Shown in pieces: positions 1 to 8,457 of a DNA stretch of 64,000 nucleotides; the first letter of the stretch is position 1, and every line of letters starts with the position of its first letter. A program made the translations under genes and the position numbers. The stretch comes from Methylobacterium hispanicum (GTDB lineage Bacteria; Pseudomonadota; Alphaproteobacteria; Rhizobiales; Beijerinckiaceae): NCBI RefSeq assembly GCF_022179285.1, contig NZ_BPQO01000019.1, positions 1-64,000 of the forward strand. Reading direction: 5' to 3'. The notes beneath the pieces are model-generated. The model worked only from the letters and a program-made list of their open reading frames with translations. It was not told the DNA's origin and did no database searches.

Positions 1-174
1 CGCCTTCTCCTCGGGGGCCTTGTCGATCTGGTCGTAGGCCGTGAAGGTCGCGCCGCCGCTCTCGGCCAGAACCTTCGTGATCGCCGCCGTCAGCGAGGTC
101 TTGCCGTGGTCCACGTGGCCGATCGTGCCGATGTTGCAGTGCGGCTTGGTACGGCTGAACTTTTCCTTGCCCAT
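1..174 (-). CDS. tuf: elongation factor Tu (5' part only)
   Basis: EF-Tu is the GTPase that delivers aminoacyl-tRNA to the ribosome. The 58 visible residues begin MGKEKFSRTKPHCNIGTIGH and continue into the G1 P-loop sequence GHVDHGKTSL, which is diagnostic for translational GTPases of the EF-Tu type. The gene runs off the left edge, so the GTPase and beta-barrel domains are not visible. The ATG at 174 fits the family start exactly. I cannot tell which copy this is, if the genome has two tuf genes. Confidence 0.96.
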   Translation of the reverse strand, partial: MGKEKFSRTKPHCNIGTIGHVDHGKTSLTAAITKVLAESGGATFTAYDQIDKAPEEKA

Positions 175-537
175 AGCTTCCTGAATCCTACCGATTAAGG
201 GCCGCGGCGCCCGGAGCGCCGGTTCTGGCGACCGTCGCGCGCGCCGGTCGTCGCCGCCCGCGCGAGCCTGGGGCCGGGCGAAAAGCGCGGATCGCTTAGA
301 GGGAAGCCGTCCTTTGATCAAGGGCCACCAACCGGATGCCGCCCAGTCCGGTACCCGCGCGGTGCCGGACGGCGGCGGCACGGAACCGGCAAGCCAAGCC
401 AAGCCAGGCCAAGCCGTGGTCGCCGCAGGACCAAGCGGAGCAGTTTTCGAGTAGTGTGGCGCCGCGGGCATAGTGAAGCTTCGGCGTCCGCTTTACCTCT
501 GTTGTCAGCGAACATCGAACGATCAGGCCGCCACCCC
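175..537. other. intergenic region between tuf and the outer-membrane gene
   Basis: This stretch separates two divergently read genes and must hold the promoters of both. I see no tRNA, no convincing small ORF and no clear operator. It includes a short run of repeated AAGCCAAGCC-like units near 390-415. Confidence 0.5.
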
Positions 538-1452
538 ATGATGAAGAAGCTCCTCCTCGCGAGCGCCGCCTCGGCCCTCGTCGCGGGCGCCGCCAGCGCC
601 GCCGACCTGCCGCGCCGCGCCGAGCCGCCGCCGGTCTTCACGCCGGTCCCGGTCTTCACCTGGACGGGCTTCTACGCCGGCACCCACACCTCGTACGGCA
701 TCACCGAGAACGGCAACATCCGCACGCTGGGCAACAACGGCCCCGGTGCCGGCCCGCTGCTCGCGCCGAACCTCACCAACACCGTCGCCAACGTCGCCGG
801 CGGCCGCCGCCCGGCCTCCTTCAGCACCGAGACCGACAAGATCGGCAAGATCGGCGGCGGCATCGGCTACAACTATCAGTTCACGCCGGGCTCGGGCCTC
901 GTCGTCGGCGTCGAGGCCTCGTGGACCTGGACCGACCTCACCCGCGGCCGCTCCTTCGTCAGCGGCCTGAACGACGTGAGCACCTACCGCCAGAGCCTCG
1001 ACTGGCTCGGCACCGTCACGGGCCGCGTCGGCTACGCCTTCGACCGGTTCCTCGTGTACGGGACCGGCGGCTTCGCCTACGGCAACGTGTTCTACGACGC
1101 GCAATTCCGCTCGAACAACGCGGCCGCCGGCTTCCCGCTGGCCTATGCGGGCCGCTACGACGACCTCGAGACCGGCTACGTCTACGGCGGCGGCGTCGAG
1201 TGGGCCATCCCGACCGACTCGTTCCTGAACTTCTTCAGCGTCGGCCGCTATCTCGGGCTCAAGGCCGACGTGACCCTGAAGGCCGAGTACCTGCGTTACG
1301 ACCTCGGCAGCCGCAACGTGCTGGTCAGCAGCATCAACCCGGCCACCGGCGGCCAGTTCGTGCCGACCGCCAACGGTTCCTACACCTCGCGCTTCAACAC
1401 CGAGGGTCAGCTGATCCGCGCCGGCTTCAACTACAAGTTCGGCAGCTACTGA
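538..1452 (+). CDS. outer-membrane beta-barrel protein, Omp25/31 type
   Basis: This 304-residue protein starts with MMKK and a clean signal peptide (hydrophobic LLLASAASALVAGAASA, cleavage after ASA). The mature part begins ADLPRRAEPPPVF, a prefix typical of Rhizobiales surface barrel proteins. It then shows alternating aromatic and polar strands, including FTWTGFYAG, which is the usual opening of the OmpA/Omp25-like 8-stranded barrel. The C-terminus ends in an aromatic residue (FNYKFGSY), as outer-membrane barrels do for BAM recognition. The reading frame is open further upstream, but the signal peptide fixes the start at 538. Its role is probably structural or in surface interaction; no substrate can be inferred. 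Confidence 0.88.
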   Translation: MMKKLLLASAASALVAGAASAADLPRRAEPPPVFTPVPVFTWTGFYAGTHTSYGITENGNIRTLGNNGPGAGPLLAPNLTNTVANVAGGRRPASFSTETDKIGKIGGGIGYNYQFTPGSGLVVGVEASWTWTDLTRGRSFVSGLNDVSTYRQSLDWLGTVTGRVGYAFDRFLVYGTGGFAYGNVFYDAQFRSNNAAAGFPLAYAGRYDDLETGYVYGGGVEWAIPTDSFLNFFSVGRYLGLKADVTLKAEYLRYDLGSRNVLVSSINPATGGQFVPTANGSYTSRFNTEGQLIRAGFNYKFGSY

Positions 1453-1493
1453 TCGACCCGGGCGGGACACCGCCCGCCGGGACGGATCATCGA

Positions 1494-1524
1494 GGGCGGG
1501 TGCCGGCGACGGCGCCCGCCCTTC
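1494..1524 (+). terminator. stem-loop terminator after the Omp gene
   Basis: A 12-bp GC-rich stem pairs 1494-1505 with 1510-1521 around a 4-base loop, 41 bases after the Omp stop. It is followed by a weak TTCGCATTT tail. It is probably a transcription terminator, although the T-tract is poor. Confidence 0.55.
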
Positions 1525-1616
1525 GCATTTCAGGCCCTCGGCTGACGGACCGGTTCGTCGCCCTATCTCGCGGCGACGCCGCCGCGGGCGGCGCGATCCG
1601 GAGCCACGACCTGCCG

Positions 1617-2318
1617 ATGACCGAGCGCCTGCGTCTCTACACCTCGCCGTCCGCCTTCCCGAACCCGCAGCGCGTGCGGCTCTTCATCCACGAGAAGGGC
1701 ATCGCCGATCGCGTCGAGGAGGTGGTCTACGACATGGCGCCGGGCGGCCAGCAGCGGCAATGGCCGCATCTGAAGATGAACCCCTGGGGCGAGACCCCAA
1801 CCCTGCTGCTCGCGGACGGGAGCTACCTCTCCGAGACCACCGGCATCGTGCGCTATCTCGACGCCGCCTTCGAGGGTCGCCGGATCACCGGCGCCGACGC
1901 CCGGGAGCAGGGGCTCGACGCGATGTGGGACAGCCGCATCTGGGTGCACATCCTCTACCGGATCACCACGATGTTCCACGTGCTGCACCAGGGACTCGGC
2001 CCGAAGCTCGAACTGACGCACAATCCGCAATGGGGCGAGCACTGCCGCAAGGAGGCGCTGGCCCACGCCGCGCTGGTCGATCGGCATCTCGCGGACGGGC
2101 GATCCTGGCTGCTCGGCGGAGCGGCGCCGACGCTGGCCGACATCACGCTCTGCACGGCGATTGCCTTCGGGAAATTCCCGGTCAACGCGACGCCGCTGGA
2201 CGAGCGCTTCGAGCACCTCGACGCGTTCTGGAAGCGCTGGATGGCGCGCGACAGCTTCCGCAGCGCCTACGCGGACGGCGGCAGCGGCCTCGACGAGTTG
2301 GCCTCACTCAAGCGGTAA
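1617..2318 (+). CDS. glutathione S-transferase family protein
   Basis: This 233-residue soluble protein has the two-domain GST layout. The N-terminal thioredoxin-like half (about 1-85) contains YTSPSAFPNPQRVRLFIHEKG and the cis-Pro/glutathione-binding region NPWGETPTLLLADGSYLSETTGIVRYLD. The helical C-terminal half carries the conserved N-cap segment PTLADITLCTA. It probably conjugates glutathione to electrophiles or acts as a glutathione-dependent reductase; the substrate is unknown. The catalytic residue would lie in the Ser-Pro-Ser/Asn region near residues 10-16. The start at 1617 matches the beginning of the thioredoxin fold; the frame is open far upstream only because of GC bias. Confidence 0.9.
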   Translation: MTERLRLYTSPSAFPNPQRVRLFIHEKGIADRVEEVVYDMAPGGQQRQWPHLKMNPWGETPTLLLADGSYLSETTGIVRYLDAAFEGRRITGADAREQGLDAMWDSRIWVHILYRITTMFHVLHQGLGPKLELTHNPQWGEHCRKEALAHAALVDRHLADGRSWLLGGAAPTLADITLCTAIAFGKFPVNATPLDERFEHLDAFWKRWMARDSFRSAYADGGSGLDELASLKR

Positions 2319-2392
2319 GGGGTGCCGGATTCGGCCGGGGGCGGGGCATCTTCTCGCGCATGGCCACGGGGCGAGGTCCCGGGGCCGAAGCC

Positions 2393-2785
2393 TCACGCGC
2401 CGACCGCGATGCGGTCGGGGCGGCGCTGGGGAGCCGGACGCGCGGTCTCGGGTGTGGCAGGGCGCAGCAGGTCGCCGAGGGACACGAACCCGTCGGCGTC
2501 CCCCTGCCCGGACCGGATGCCGAACCCCAGCGCGAAGGAACGGCCCAGGCCGGCGTCGCGCTCCAGGCCGAAGGCCTGCAGGGCAGCCAGGAAGGCTTCA
2601 CGAAACAGGCTCGGACGGCACCAGCGCTTCTCGGCCATCTGCAAGGGCCAATCCCACAGCCCCTCCTCGCGACGCGCGGCGATGACCGAGCGTCCGATGA
2701 AGTAGCCGCTGGCGTGCTCCAGCCCGTCCTCGGACAGCGACCAGTCGTCGTTCCGGAAGGTCACGGCCGCGCCGGCATCGTTCAT
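2393..2785 (-). CDS. hypothetical protein
   Basis: A 130-residue soluble protein that I do not recognise. It begins MNDAGAAVTFRNDDWSLSEDGLEHASGYFIGRSVIAARREEGLWDWPLQMAEKRWC, a well-composed sequence with good aromatic content. It has a central FREAFLAALQAFGLERD helix and an Arg/Pro-rich tail. No signal peptide or membrane segment is seen. The start at 2785 is preceded by a GGGGA-like ribosome site. An in-frame upstream ATG (2860) would add 25 residues that look non-coding. It stands alone between a GST and a DUF192 gene. Confidence 0.7.
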   Translation of the reverse strand: MNDAGAAVTFRNDDWSLSEDGLEHASGYFIGRSVIAARREEGLWDWPLQMAEKRWCRPSLFREAFLAALQAFGLERDAGLGRSFALGFGIRSGQGDADGFVSLGDLLRPATPETARPAPQRRPDRIAVGA

Positions 2786-2948
2786 GGCTGGTCCCCTGCT
2801 CGCGTCCTTGCCGTGTTCCGCGGCCGGCAGGTTTTCAGGCCCGCGTATCGGCTGGAACATTCAAGGAACACTGGCCCGGAACGACACAGGGGTCAAGCCT
2901 TTGTTCTCATTGTGTTCGCGTTGGGCGGGGACGGCGCTGCCGCGGCGC

Positions 2949-3431
2949 TCACCGCCCCTTGCGGAACAGGGGGTGGTCGACCCGGTCGCCCGGGCGGATG
3001 CCGAGGCGCGCCGCGGTCCCGGCGTTGAGTTCGAGCACCGCCAGCACCGGCTCGCCCGAGAGGATCGTGGCGGTCGAGAGCGGCTCGGTGTCGGCGGCGA
3101 CGCGGGCCACCGTGCCGTCGGCCCGGATGAACAGCATGTCGAGCGGCAGGTAGGTGTTCTTCATCCACATCGCGACCGGCTCGACCCGCTCGAAGTCGAA
3201 CAGCATGCCGTGGTTCGGCGCCATGCTGCGCCGGAACATCAGGCCGCGGGCCCGCTCGGCGTCGTTGCGCATCACCTCGACGTCGAAACGCTGCGGGCCG
3301 CCCCGGGTCGCGATGGCCAAGGGCTCGGTGCGGGCCGCCTCCTGGGCGTGTGCGGAGACGGGAAGGGCCACGGGAACCGCCGCGGCGAGCGGCAGGGCGA
3401 GGGACGCGAGCGCCCGGAGGATGCGCAGCAC
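2949..3431 (-). CDS. DUF192 family secreted protein
   Basis: This 160-residue protein has a signal peptide (GTG start, hydrophobic LRILRALASLALPLAAAVPVALPVSAHAQ) and one DUF192 domain (about 45-158). Family signatures are RARGLMFRRSMAPNHGMLFDF, MWMKNTYLPLDMLFIRADG and VLELNAGTAARLGIRPGD. The domain is a small periplasmic beta-barrel fold of unknown biochemistry. The gene lies 13 bases downstream of the twin cold-shock gene on the same strand, a pairing common in Rhizobiales, so the two probably form one transcript. Confidence 0.9.
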   Translation of the reverse strand: MLRILRALASLALPLAAAVPVALPVSAHAQEAARTEPLAIATRGGPQRFDVEVMRNDAERARGLMFRRSMAPNHGMLFDFERVEPVAMWMKNTYLPLDMLFIRADGTVARVAADTEPLSTATILSGEPVLAVLELNAGTAARLGIRPGDRVDHPLFRKGR

Positions 3432-3444
3432 GGGGACGGGACCT

Positions 3445-4050
3445 TCAGTGGGAGGCGGGAAGCGTGCCGTCCAACAACCGCACTTCGGCCGCCATGGCTC
3501 CCTTCGAGCCGTCGCCGAAGCGCACCAGCACCGTCTCGCCGGGCTTCAGCTCCGCGATGCCGTAGCGCCGGAGCGTCTCCATGTGCACGAAGATGTCCGG
3601 CGTGCCGTCCCCGCGCGAGAGGAAGCCGAAGCCGCGCAGGCGGTTGAACCACTTCACCACCGCCCGCTCCAGCCCGCTCGTCGGCACCACGGTGACGTGC
3701 GTGCGGGGCATCGGCAGCTCGGACGGGTGCAGCGCGCTCGACGCGTCGAGCGAGACGACCCGGAAGGCCTGCCAGCCGCGGGGGCGCTCCACAGCCTCGA
3801 CGACGATGCGGGCCCCCTCGTTGGCCGTCTGGTGGCCGTCGCGGCGCAGGCAGGTGACGTGCAGCAGCACGTCCGGCGAGCCGTCGTCCGGCACGATGAA
3901 GCCGAAGCCCTTGGCGACGTCGAACCACTTGATGCGGCCGGAGACCTCGACGAGGTCGAGGGGCTGTTCGGGTGCCTCGCGCCGGGTCGCGTCCGCGATG
4001 TCGCCCACGGGCCTGGGGTCCCCCGACCCAAATCCGATCTCGTCAGACAT
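3445..4050 (-). CDS. twin cold-shock-domain protein
   Basis: This 201-residue protein holds two cold-shock domains (about 36-105 and 130-200). Domain 1 has GRIKWFDVAKGFGFIVPDDG followed by DVLLHV. Domain 2 has AVVKWFNRLRGFGFLSRGDG followed by DIFVHM. These are the RNP1 and RNP2 nucleic-acid-binding motifs, with RNP2 weaker in domain 1. Such double-CSD proteins of Rhizobiales bind single-stranded nucleic acid, presumably as RNA chaperones. The ATG at 4050 is chosen over an adjacent upstream GTG. It leads the pair with the DUF192 gene. Confidence 0.93.
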   Translation of the reverse strand: MSDEIGFGSGDPRPVGDIADATRREAPEQPLDLVEVSGRIKWFDVAKGFGFIVPDDGSPDVLLHVTCLRRDGHQTANEGARIVVEAVERPRGWQAFRVVSLDASSALHPSELPMPRTHVTVVPTSGLERAVVKWFNRLRGFGFLSRGDGTPDIFVHMETLRRYGIAELKPGETVLVRFGDGSKGAMAAEVRLLDGTLPASH

Positions 4051-4365
4051 CACGCGCTACCCACACCGAATCGCACATCGCGGTTCGCCCACAAGATTAA
4101 CGAAGTCCTAGTGGCGCGGAAGCCCATTTGGCGGTCGGGTTGCCCGCCCGGGATGCAATCTTGGCCGTGTCGGCAGGCCTGCAACATCCGGCTTCGCGCC
4201 GCGCCGGCCCGGCGCAGGCCGATGCGACGGCGCGGGAATTTTCGGTCGGTGCGCCGCCGCGTCGCGGGTCGGACGGTCCCGGCCGGGGCGGGATCACGTT
4301 TCTGCGAGAGCCCGTCCGGCCGTCGCGGGGTGCGAAACCGGGCGCCGTGTTGCTATGGCCCCGCC

Positions 4366-5478
4366 ATGCAGACGCCCCCGCCCGACCCCAGCCCCGATCC
4401 CGACCTGCGGGCAGCGCCCGACCTGCGGGCAGCGCCCGACCTGCGGGCAGCGCCCGACCTGCGGGCAGCGCCCGACCTGCGGGCAGCGCCCGACCTACGG
4501 GCAGCGCCCGACCGCCAGCGCCCGCGCGGACGCCTCGCGGTCATCGATGTCGCCCGCGGCGGCGCCCTCGCGGCGATGGCCGCCTACCACGCGACCTGGG
4601 ACCTCGGGCACCTCCGGCTCACGCCGGAGAACCTGGCGCTGAGCCCCGGGGGCCGCGTCGCCGCCCACCTCATCGCGGGCGGTTTCCTGCTGCTCGTGGG
4701 CGTCGGCATGGTGCTGATGAACGGCGGCGGCATCCGCCCGCGTCCGACTCTGCTGCGGGCCGCCCGGATCGGCCTCGCGGCGCTGGCGATCACGCTGGCG
4801 ACGTGGCTCGCCTTCCCGGACAGCTTCATCTTCTTCGGCGTCCTGCACTGCATCGCCGTATCGAGCCTGCTCGGGCTGCCGTTCCTGTTCGCGCCCGCCT
4901 GGGTGACGGCGCTCGCGGCGTCTCTGGTCGTGGCCGCGCCCCACCTCGTGCGGGCCGAGGTTCTCGACGCGCCGGCCCTGTTCTTCCTCGGCCTCGGGCA
5001 GGCGAGCCCGCGCACCAACGACTACGTGCCGCTCTTCCCCTGGTTCGGGATCGTGCTGGCGGGGATCGTGCTGGGGCGCCTCGGCCTGCCGCGCCTCGCC
5101 GCCTCGGGGCTCGGCGCGTGGCGACCCGCGGGGCGGATCGGGCGCTGGGCGGCCTTCGCCGGGCGCCACAGCCTCGCGGTCTACCTCGTGCACCAGCCGC
5201 TGCTGCTCGGTGCCCTGACCGGGGTGGCGATGCTCACGGGTCCGCATCCGCGGGCGGGCGAGCGGGCGTTCCGCCTCGACTACGCGCAGACCTGCACCCG
5301 CACCGGCGGCGAGCCCGGAGCCTGTCGGATCGCGGCCCGCTGCACCGGGAAGGCGCTCCGGCGCGAGGGGCTGTGGCAGGCGCAGGGGCGGCCGTTCACC
5401 GGCGAGGAGCGCCTGCGCGCGCAGACGCTGTCGCAGGCCTGCTACGAGGCCGCGGAGGGCACGCGGGGCGCGCCCTGA
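4366..5478 (+). CDS. DUF1624 (heparan-alpha-glucosaminide N-acetyltransferase-like) membrane protein
   Basis: A 370-residue integral membrane protein. After an unusual proline-rich N-terminus with six DLRAAP repeats (about residues 13-48), the conserved domain opens with RLAVIDVARGGALAAMAAYHATWDLG, typical of DUF1624/HGSNAT-like acyltransferases. It continues through about seven hydrophobic helices, including FFGVLHCIAVSSLLGL and HSLAVYLVHQPLLLGAL. Relatives transfer acetyl groups across membranes to sugars; the substrate here is unknown. The 110-residue soluble tail after the last helix has three to four cysteines, as in other alphaproteobacterial members. The start at 4366 is the only ATG before the repeat. 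Confidence 0.82.
   Translation: MQTPPPDPSPDPDLRAAPDLRAAPDLRAAPDLRAAPDLRAAPDLRAAPDRQRPRGRLAVIDVARGGALAAMAAYHATWDLGHLRLTPENLALSPGGRVAAHLIAGGFLLLVGVGMVLMNGGGIRPRPTLLRAARIGLAALAITLATWLAFPDSFIFFGVLHCIAVSSLLGLPFLFAPAWVTALAASLVVAAPHLVRAEVLDAPALFFLGLGQASPRTNDYVPLFPWFGIVLAGIVLGRLGLPRLAASGLGAWRPAGRIGRWAAFAGRHSLAVYLVHQPLLLGALTGVAMLTGPHPRAGERAFRLDYAQTCTRTGGEPGACRIAARCTGKALRREGLWQAQGRPFTGEERLRAQTLSQACYEAAEGTRGAP
4402..4509 (+). repeat. six-copy 18-bp in-frame tandem repeat
   Basis: The unit GACCTGCGGGCAGCGCCC encodes DLRAAP and is repeated six times without spacers. The first five copies are identical and the sixth carries one G-to-A change (CTACGG). The unit length is a multiple of three, so copy changes keep the reading frame of the DUF1624 gene. 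Confidence 0.97.
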
Positions 5479-5516
5479 AGGGGCCCCGCGCCCTGGGCGC
5501 GCGCGGGGACCAGGGA

Positions 5517-6083
5517 TCAGTCCTTGGCGCGCTCGACGTAGGAGCCGTCGGCGGTCATCACCACCACGCGGGTGCCGGCGGCGATGTGGGGCGGCACGGT
5601 GGTGCGCACGCCGTTCGAGAGCGTGGCCGGCTTGTAGGAGGAGGAGGCGGTCTGGCCCTTGAGCACCGGCTCGGTCTCGGCGACCTCGAGGGTCACGCGC
5701 TGGGGCAGCTCGATGGTCAACGGCGTCGCGTTGTGGATCGAGAGCATCACGGCCATGCCCTCCTGCAGGTAGGGGGCGGCGTCGCCGACCACGTCCTCGG
5801 GCACCGCGACCTGCTCGTAGTTCTCGGGGTTCATGAAGTGGAACCCCTCGCCGTCCTGGTACAGGAAGGTGTGCTCGCGGTCCTCCACGAAGGCGCGCTC
5901 GACCTGCTCGGTGGTGCGGTAGCGCTCCGAGACCTTCACGCCGTCGGTGATGCGGCGCATGTCGAGCTGCGTCACCGGCGTGCCCTTGCCGGGGTGGATG
6001 TTCTCGGCGAAGAGGATGACGTAGAGCTTGCCGTCCTTCTCGACGACGTTGCCCTTGCGGAGCGTTGAGGCGATCACCTTCAC
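5517..6083 (-). CDS. efp: elongation factor P
   Basis: EF-P rescues ribosomes stalled on polyproline. The 188-residue protein has the three OB/KOW-like domains: MKVIASTLRKGNVVEKDGKLY at the N-terminus, and GVRTTVPPHIAAGTRVVVMTADGSYVER in the C-terminal signature. The exposed loop NIHPGKGTP carries the lysine (about K33) that EpmA/EpmB would beta-lysylate. I chose the GTG at 6083 because it gives the family N-terminus and has an AGGACC ribosome site; an upstream open extension is not conserved. It is divergent from epmA-epmB, so substrate and modifying enzymes share one intergenic region. Confidence 0.96.
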   Translation of the reverse strand: MKVIASTLRKGNVVEKDGKLYVILFAENIHPGKGTPVTQLDMRRITDGVKVSERYRTTEQVERAFVEDREHTFLYQDGEGFHFMNPENYEQVAVPEDVVGDAAPYLQEGMAVMLSIHNATPLTIELPQRVTLEVAETEPVLKGQTASSSYKPATLSNGVRTTVPPHIAAGTRVVVMTADGSYVERAKD

Positions 6084-6227
6084 GGGATTGGTCCTAGATT
6101 TGACAAGGCGGGACGCGCGCGCCAAGCGCGGGGCGCGTTCGCCCGCCGGGGCCACGGCTGGCCCCGGCACTATCCTATCCGCAGCCGGCTTGCCAGCCGC
6201 CGCATCGCCAGCCGCCGGGCCCGAACC

Positions 6228-7277
6228 GTGCCGACAGCCCCCGACTCCCCCTGGTGGGCGCCCGCGCGCCACGCCGACCGCCGCCCGGCGCTCCTCCTGC
6301 GCAACCGGATCACGGAAGCGGTGCGGGCGCACTTCGCCGCCCGCGACTTCGTGGAGGTGGAGACCGCCTGCCTGCAGGTCTCGCCGGGCAACGAGGCCCA
6401 TCTCTCGGCCTTCGCCACGCAGGCGATCGGCGCCGACGGGTCCCGCGCCACCCTCTACCTGCACACCTCGCCGGAATTCGCCTGCAAGAAGCTGCTGGCG
6501 GCGGGCGAGCCGCGCCCGTTCAGCCTCGCCCGCGTGTTCCGCAACCGCGAGCGGGGCCCGCTGCACCATCCCGAGTTCACGATGCTCGAGTGGTACCGGG
6601 CGGGCGAACCCTACACCGCGCTGATGGACGACTGCGCCGACCTGCTGCGGCTCGCCGCGCAGACCGCCGGAACGAGCCGCTTCGCCTGGCGCGGTCGCGA
6701 CTGCGATCCCTTCGCCGAGCCGGAGCGGCTGAGCCTCGCCGAGGCCTTCGACCGGTATGCCGGCATCGACCTGCTGGCCACCGTCTCGGCCGGCGGCGAG
6801 ACCGACCGCGACGGCCTCGCCGTCGCGGTGGCGCGAGCCGGCCTGCGGGTGGCAGAGGACGATTCCTGGGCGGATCTGTTCAGCCGCGTCCTCGTGGCGC
6901 GGGTCGAGCCCGAACTCGGTCTGGGTCGCCCGACCATCCTGTGCGCGTACCCGGTCAGCGAGGCGGCGCTCGCCCGCCCGTGCCCGGCCGACCCGCGGGT
7001 CGCCGAGCGTTTCGAGCTCTACTGTTGCGGCGTCGAGCTGGCGAACGCCTTCGGCGAACTGACGGATCCGGCCGAGCAGCGCCGCCGCTTCGCGGCCGAG
7101 ATGGCGGTCAAGCAGGCCGTCTACGGCGAGACCTACCCGATCGACGAGGACTTCCTGGCCGCGCTCGCCGCGATGCCGGAGGCGTCCGGCGCCGCGCTCG
7201 GCTTCGACCGGCTGGTGATGCTGGCGGTCGGCGCCCGGCGGATCGAGGACGTCCTCTGGACCCCGGTCGCCGGATGA
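6228..7277 (+). CDS. epmA: EF-P lysine ligase EpmA
   Basis: EpmA attaches (R)-beta-lysine to the EF-P loop lysine. The 349-residue protein is a truncated class II lysyl-tRNA synthetase. It lacks the anticodon-binding domain and begins directly in the catalytic core (RNRITEAVRAHFAARDFVEVET). Class II motif 2 is ARVFRNRERGPLHHPEFTMLEWY and motif 3 is GAALGFDRLVMLAVG, with the C-terminal RIEDVLW. GTG start at 6228. Its stop overlaps the start of epmB by four bases (ATGA), so the two are translationally coupled. Confidence 0.95.
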   Translation: MPTAPDSPWWAPARHADRRPALLLRNRITEAVRAHFAARDFVEVETACLQVSPGNEAHLSAFATQAIGADGSRATLYLHTSPEFACKKLLAAGEPRPFSLARVFRNRERGPLHHPEFTMLEWYRAGEPYTALMDDCADLLRLAAQTAGTSRFAWRGRDCDPFAEPERLSLAEAFDRYAGIDLLATVSAGGETDRDGLAVAVARAGLRVAEDDSWADLFSRVLVARVEPELGLGRPTILCAYPVSEAALARPCPADPRVAERFELYCCGVELANAFGELTDPAEQRRRFAAEMAVKQAVYGETYPIDEDFLAALAAMPEASGAALGFDRLVMLAVGARRIEDVLWTPVAG

Positions 7278-8317
7278 GCCGGCCGCTGCGCAGCCTCGAC
7301 GACCTCGCCGCCGCGGGCCTCGTCGCGGCCGAGGACCTGCCCGGCCTTGCGGCGGTCGCCGCGCGCTACGCCGTCTCGCTCACCCCCGACGCGGCCGAGC
7401 TGATCGACCGCGCCGATCCGGCCGACCCGATCGCCCGCCAGTTCGTGCCGGCGCCTGAGGAGGCGGTGACCGCCCCGGAGGAGCGCGCCGACCCGATCGG
7501 CGACGGCGCCCACGCCCCCGTGCCCGGCATCGTCCACCGCTACCCGGACCGGGTGCTGCTCAAGCCGCTCCACGTCTGCCCGGTCTACTGCCGCTTCTGC
7601 TTCCGGCGCGAGATGGTGGGGCCGGACGGTCTGGGGACACTGAGCGAGGCGGAGCTCGAACGCGCGCTCGCCTACATCGCGGCGAACCCGGCGATCTGGG
7701 AGGTGGTGCTGACGGGGGGCGACCCCTTCGCGCTCTCGCCCCGCCGGCTCGGCGACATCGCCGGGCGGCTCGGGACGATCGCGCATGTGCGGGTGATGCG
7801 CGTCCACACCCGCGTGCCGGTGGTGAGCCCCGCCACGGTCACGGACGACCTCGTCCGGGGCCTGAAGCGGTTCGGGCGGGCGGTGTTCGTGGCGCTGCAC
7901 GCCAATCACGCCCGCGAGTTCACCGAGAGCGCCCGCGCGGCCGTGGCGCGGCTGGTCGATGCCGGGATCCCGGTGGTGAGCCAGTCGGTGCTGCTGCGGG
8001 GCGTCAACGACGACCCGGCGAGCCTGGAGGCGCTGATGCGCGCCTTCGTGGAGAACCGGGTGAAGCCCTACTACCTGCACCACGGCGACCTCGCCCCCGG
8101 CACCGGCCACCTGCGCACGGAGATCGCCGAGGGGCAGGCGCTGATGCGGCACCTGCGCGGCCGCCTCTCGGGCCTCGCCCAGCCGACCTACGTGCTCGAC
8201 ATCCCCGGAGGCCACGGCAAGGTCCCGGTCGGGCCGGGCTACCTGCGGGAGGGGCCGGAGGGCATGCGGGTGACGGATCCGGACGGGCGGGAGCATCCGT
8301 ACCCGCCGGAGGGCTGA
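7274..8317 (+). CDS. epmB: EF-P beta-lysylation protein EpmB (lysine 2,3-aminomutase family)
   Basis: This 347-residue radical SAM enzyme converts (S)-alpha-lysine to (R)-beta-lysine for EpmA. The radical SAM cluster motif is CPVYCRFC (Cx3Cx2C, about residues 103-110), followed by VVLTGGDPFALS for SAM binding. VKPYYLHHGDLAPGTGHLRT and YVLDIPGGHGKVPV are the KamA-family PLP-lysine region. The protein is shorter than clostridial aminomutases, as expected for EpmB. Four-base overlap with epmA. No epmC hydroxylase is visible nearby. Confidence 0.95.
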   Translation: MSRPLRSLDDLAAAGLVAAEDLPGLAAVAARYAVSLTPDAAELIDRADPADPIARQFVPAPEEAVTAPEERADPIGDGAHAPVPGIVHRYPDRVLLKPLHVCPVYCRFCFRREMVGPDGLGTLSEAELERALAYIAANPAIWEVVLTGGDPFALSPRRLGDIAGRLGTIAHVRVMRVHTRVPVVSPATVTDDLVRGLKRFGRAVFVALHANHAREFTESARAAVARLVDAGIPVVSQSVLLRGVNDDPASLEALMRAFVENRVKPYYLHHGDLAPGTGHLRTEIAEGQALMRHLRGRLSGLAQPTYVLDIPGGHGKVPVGPGYLREGPEGMRVTDPDGREHPYPPEG

Positions 8318-8360
8318 GGCTGCCTCTCGACGCGCCGTCATCCCCGAGCGGGGCTCGGGT

Positions 8361-8404
8361 CCTCTCTCCCCGCGCGCGTCTCCCCGCACGGCGGGGAGAG
8401 GGGA
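8361..8404. repeat. REP-like GC palindrome
   Basis: CTCTCCCC and GGGGAGAG arms sit either side of about 25 GC-rich bases between epmB and zur, which are convergent. Similar CTCTCCC/GGGAGAG palindromes recur at 12302, 17478, 21427 and 21543. It may serve as a bidirectional terminator. Confidence 0.6.
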
Positions 8405-8457
8405 TCCGCACGCATCGGACGCTCGACCGGAGATCGGACGTGGTGTGGTAAGCTGCC

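Noticed and set aside
4402..4509. Regular 18-bp repeats considered as a CRISPR array
   Set aside because: There are no spacers and the repeat is in frame inside a gene.
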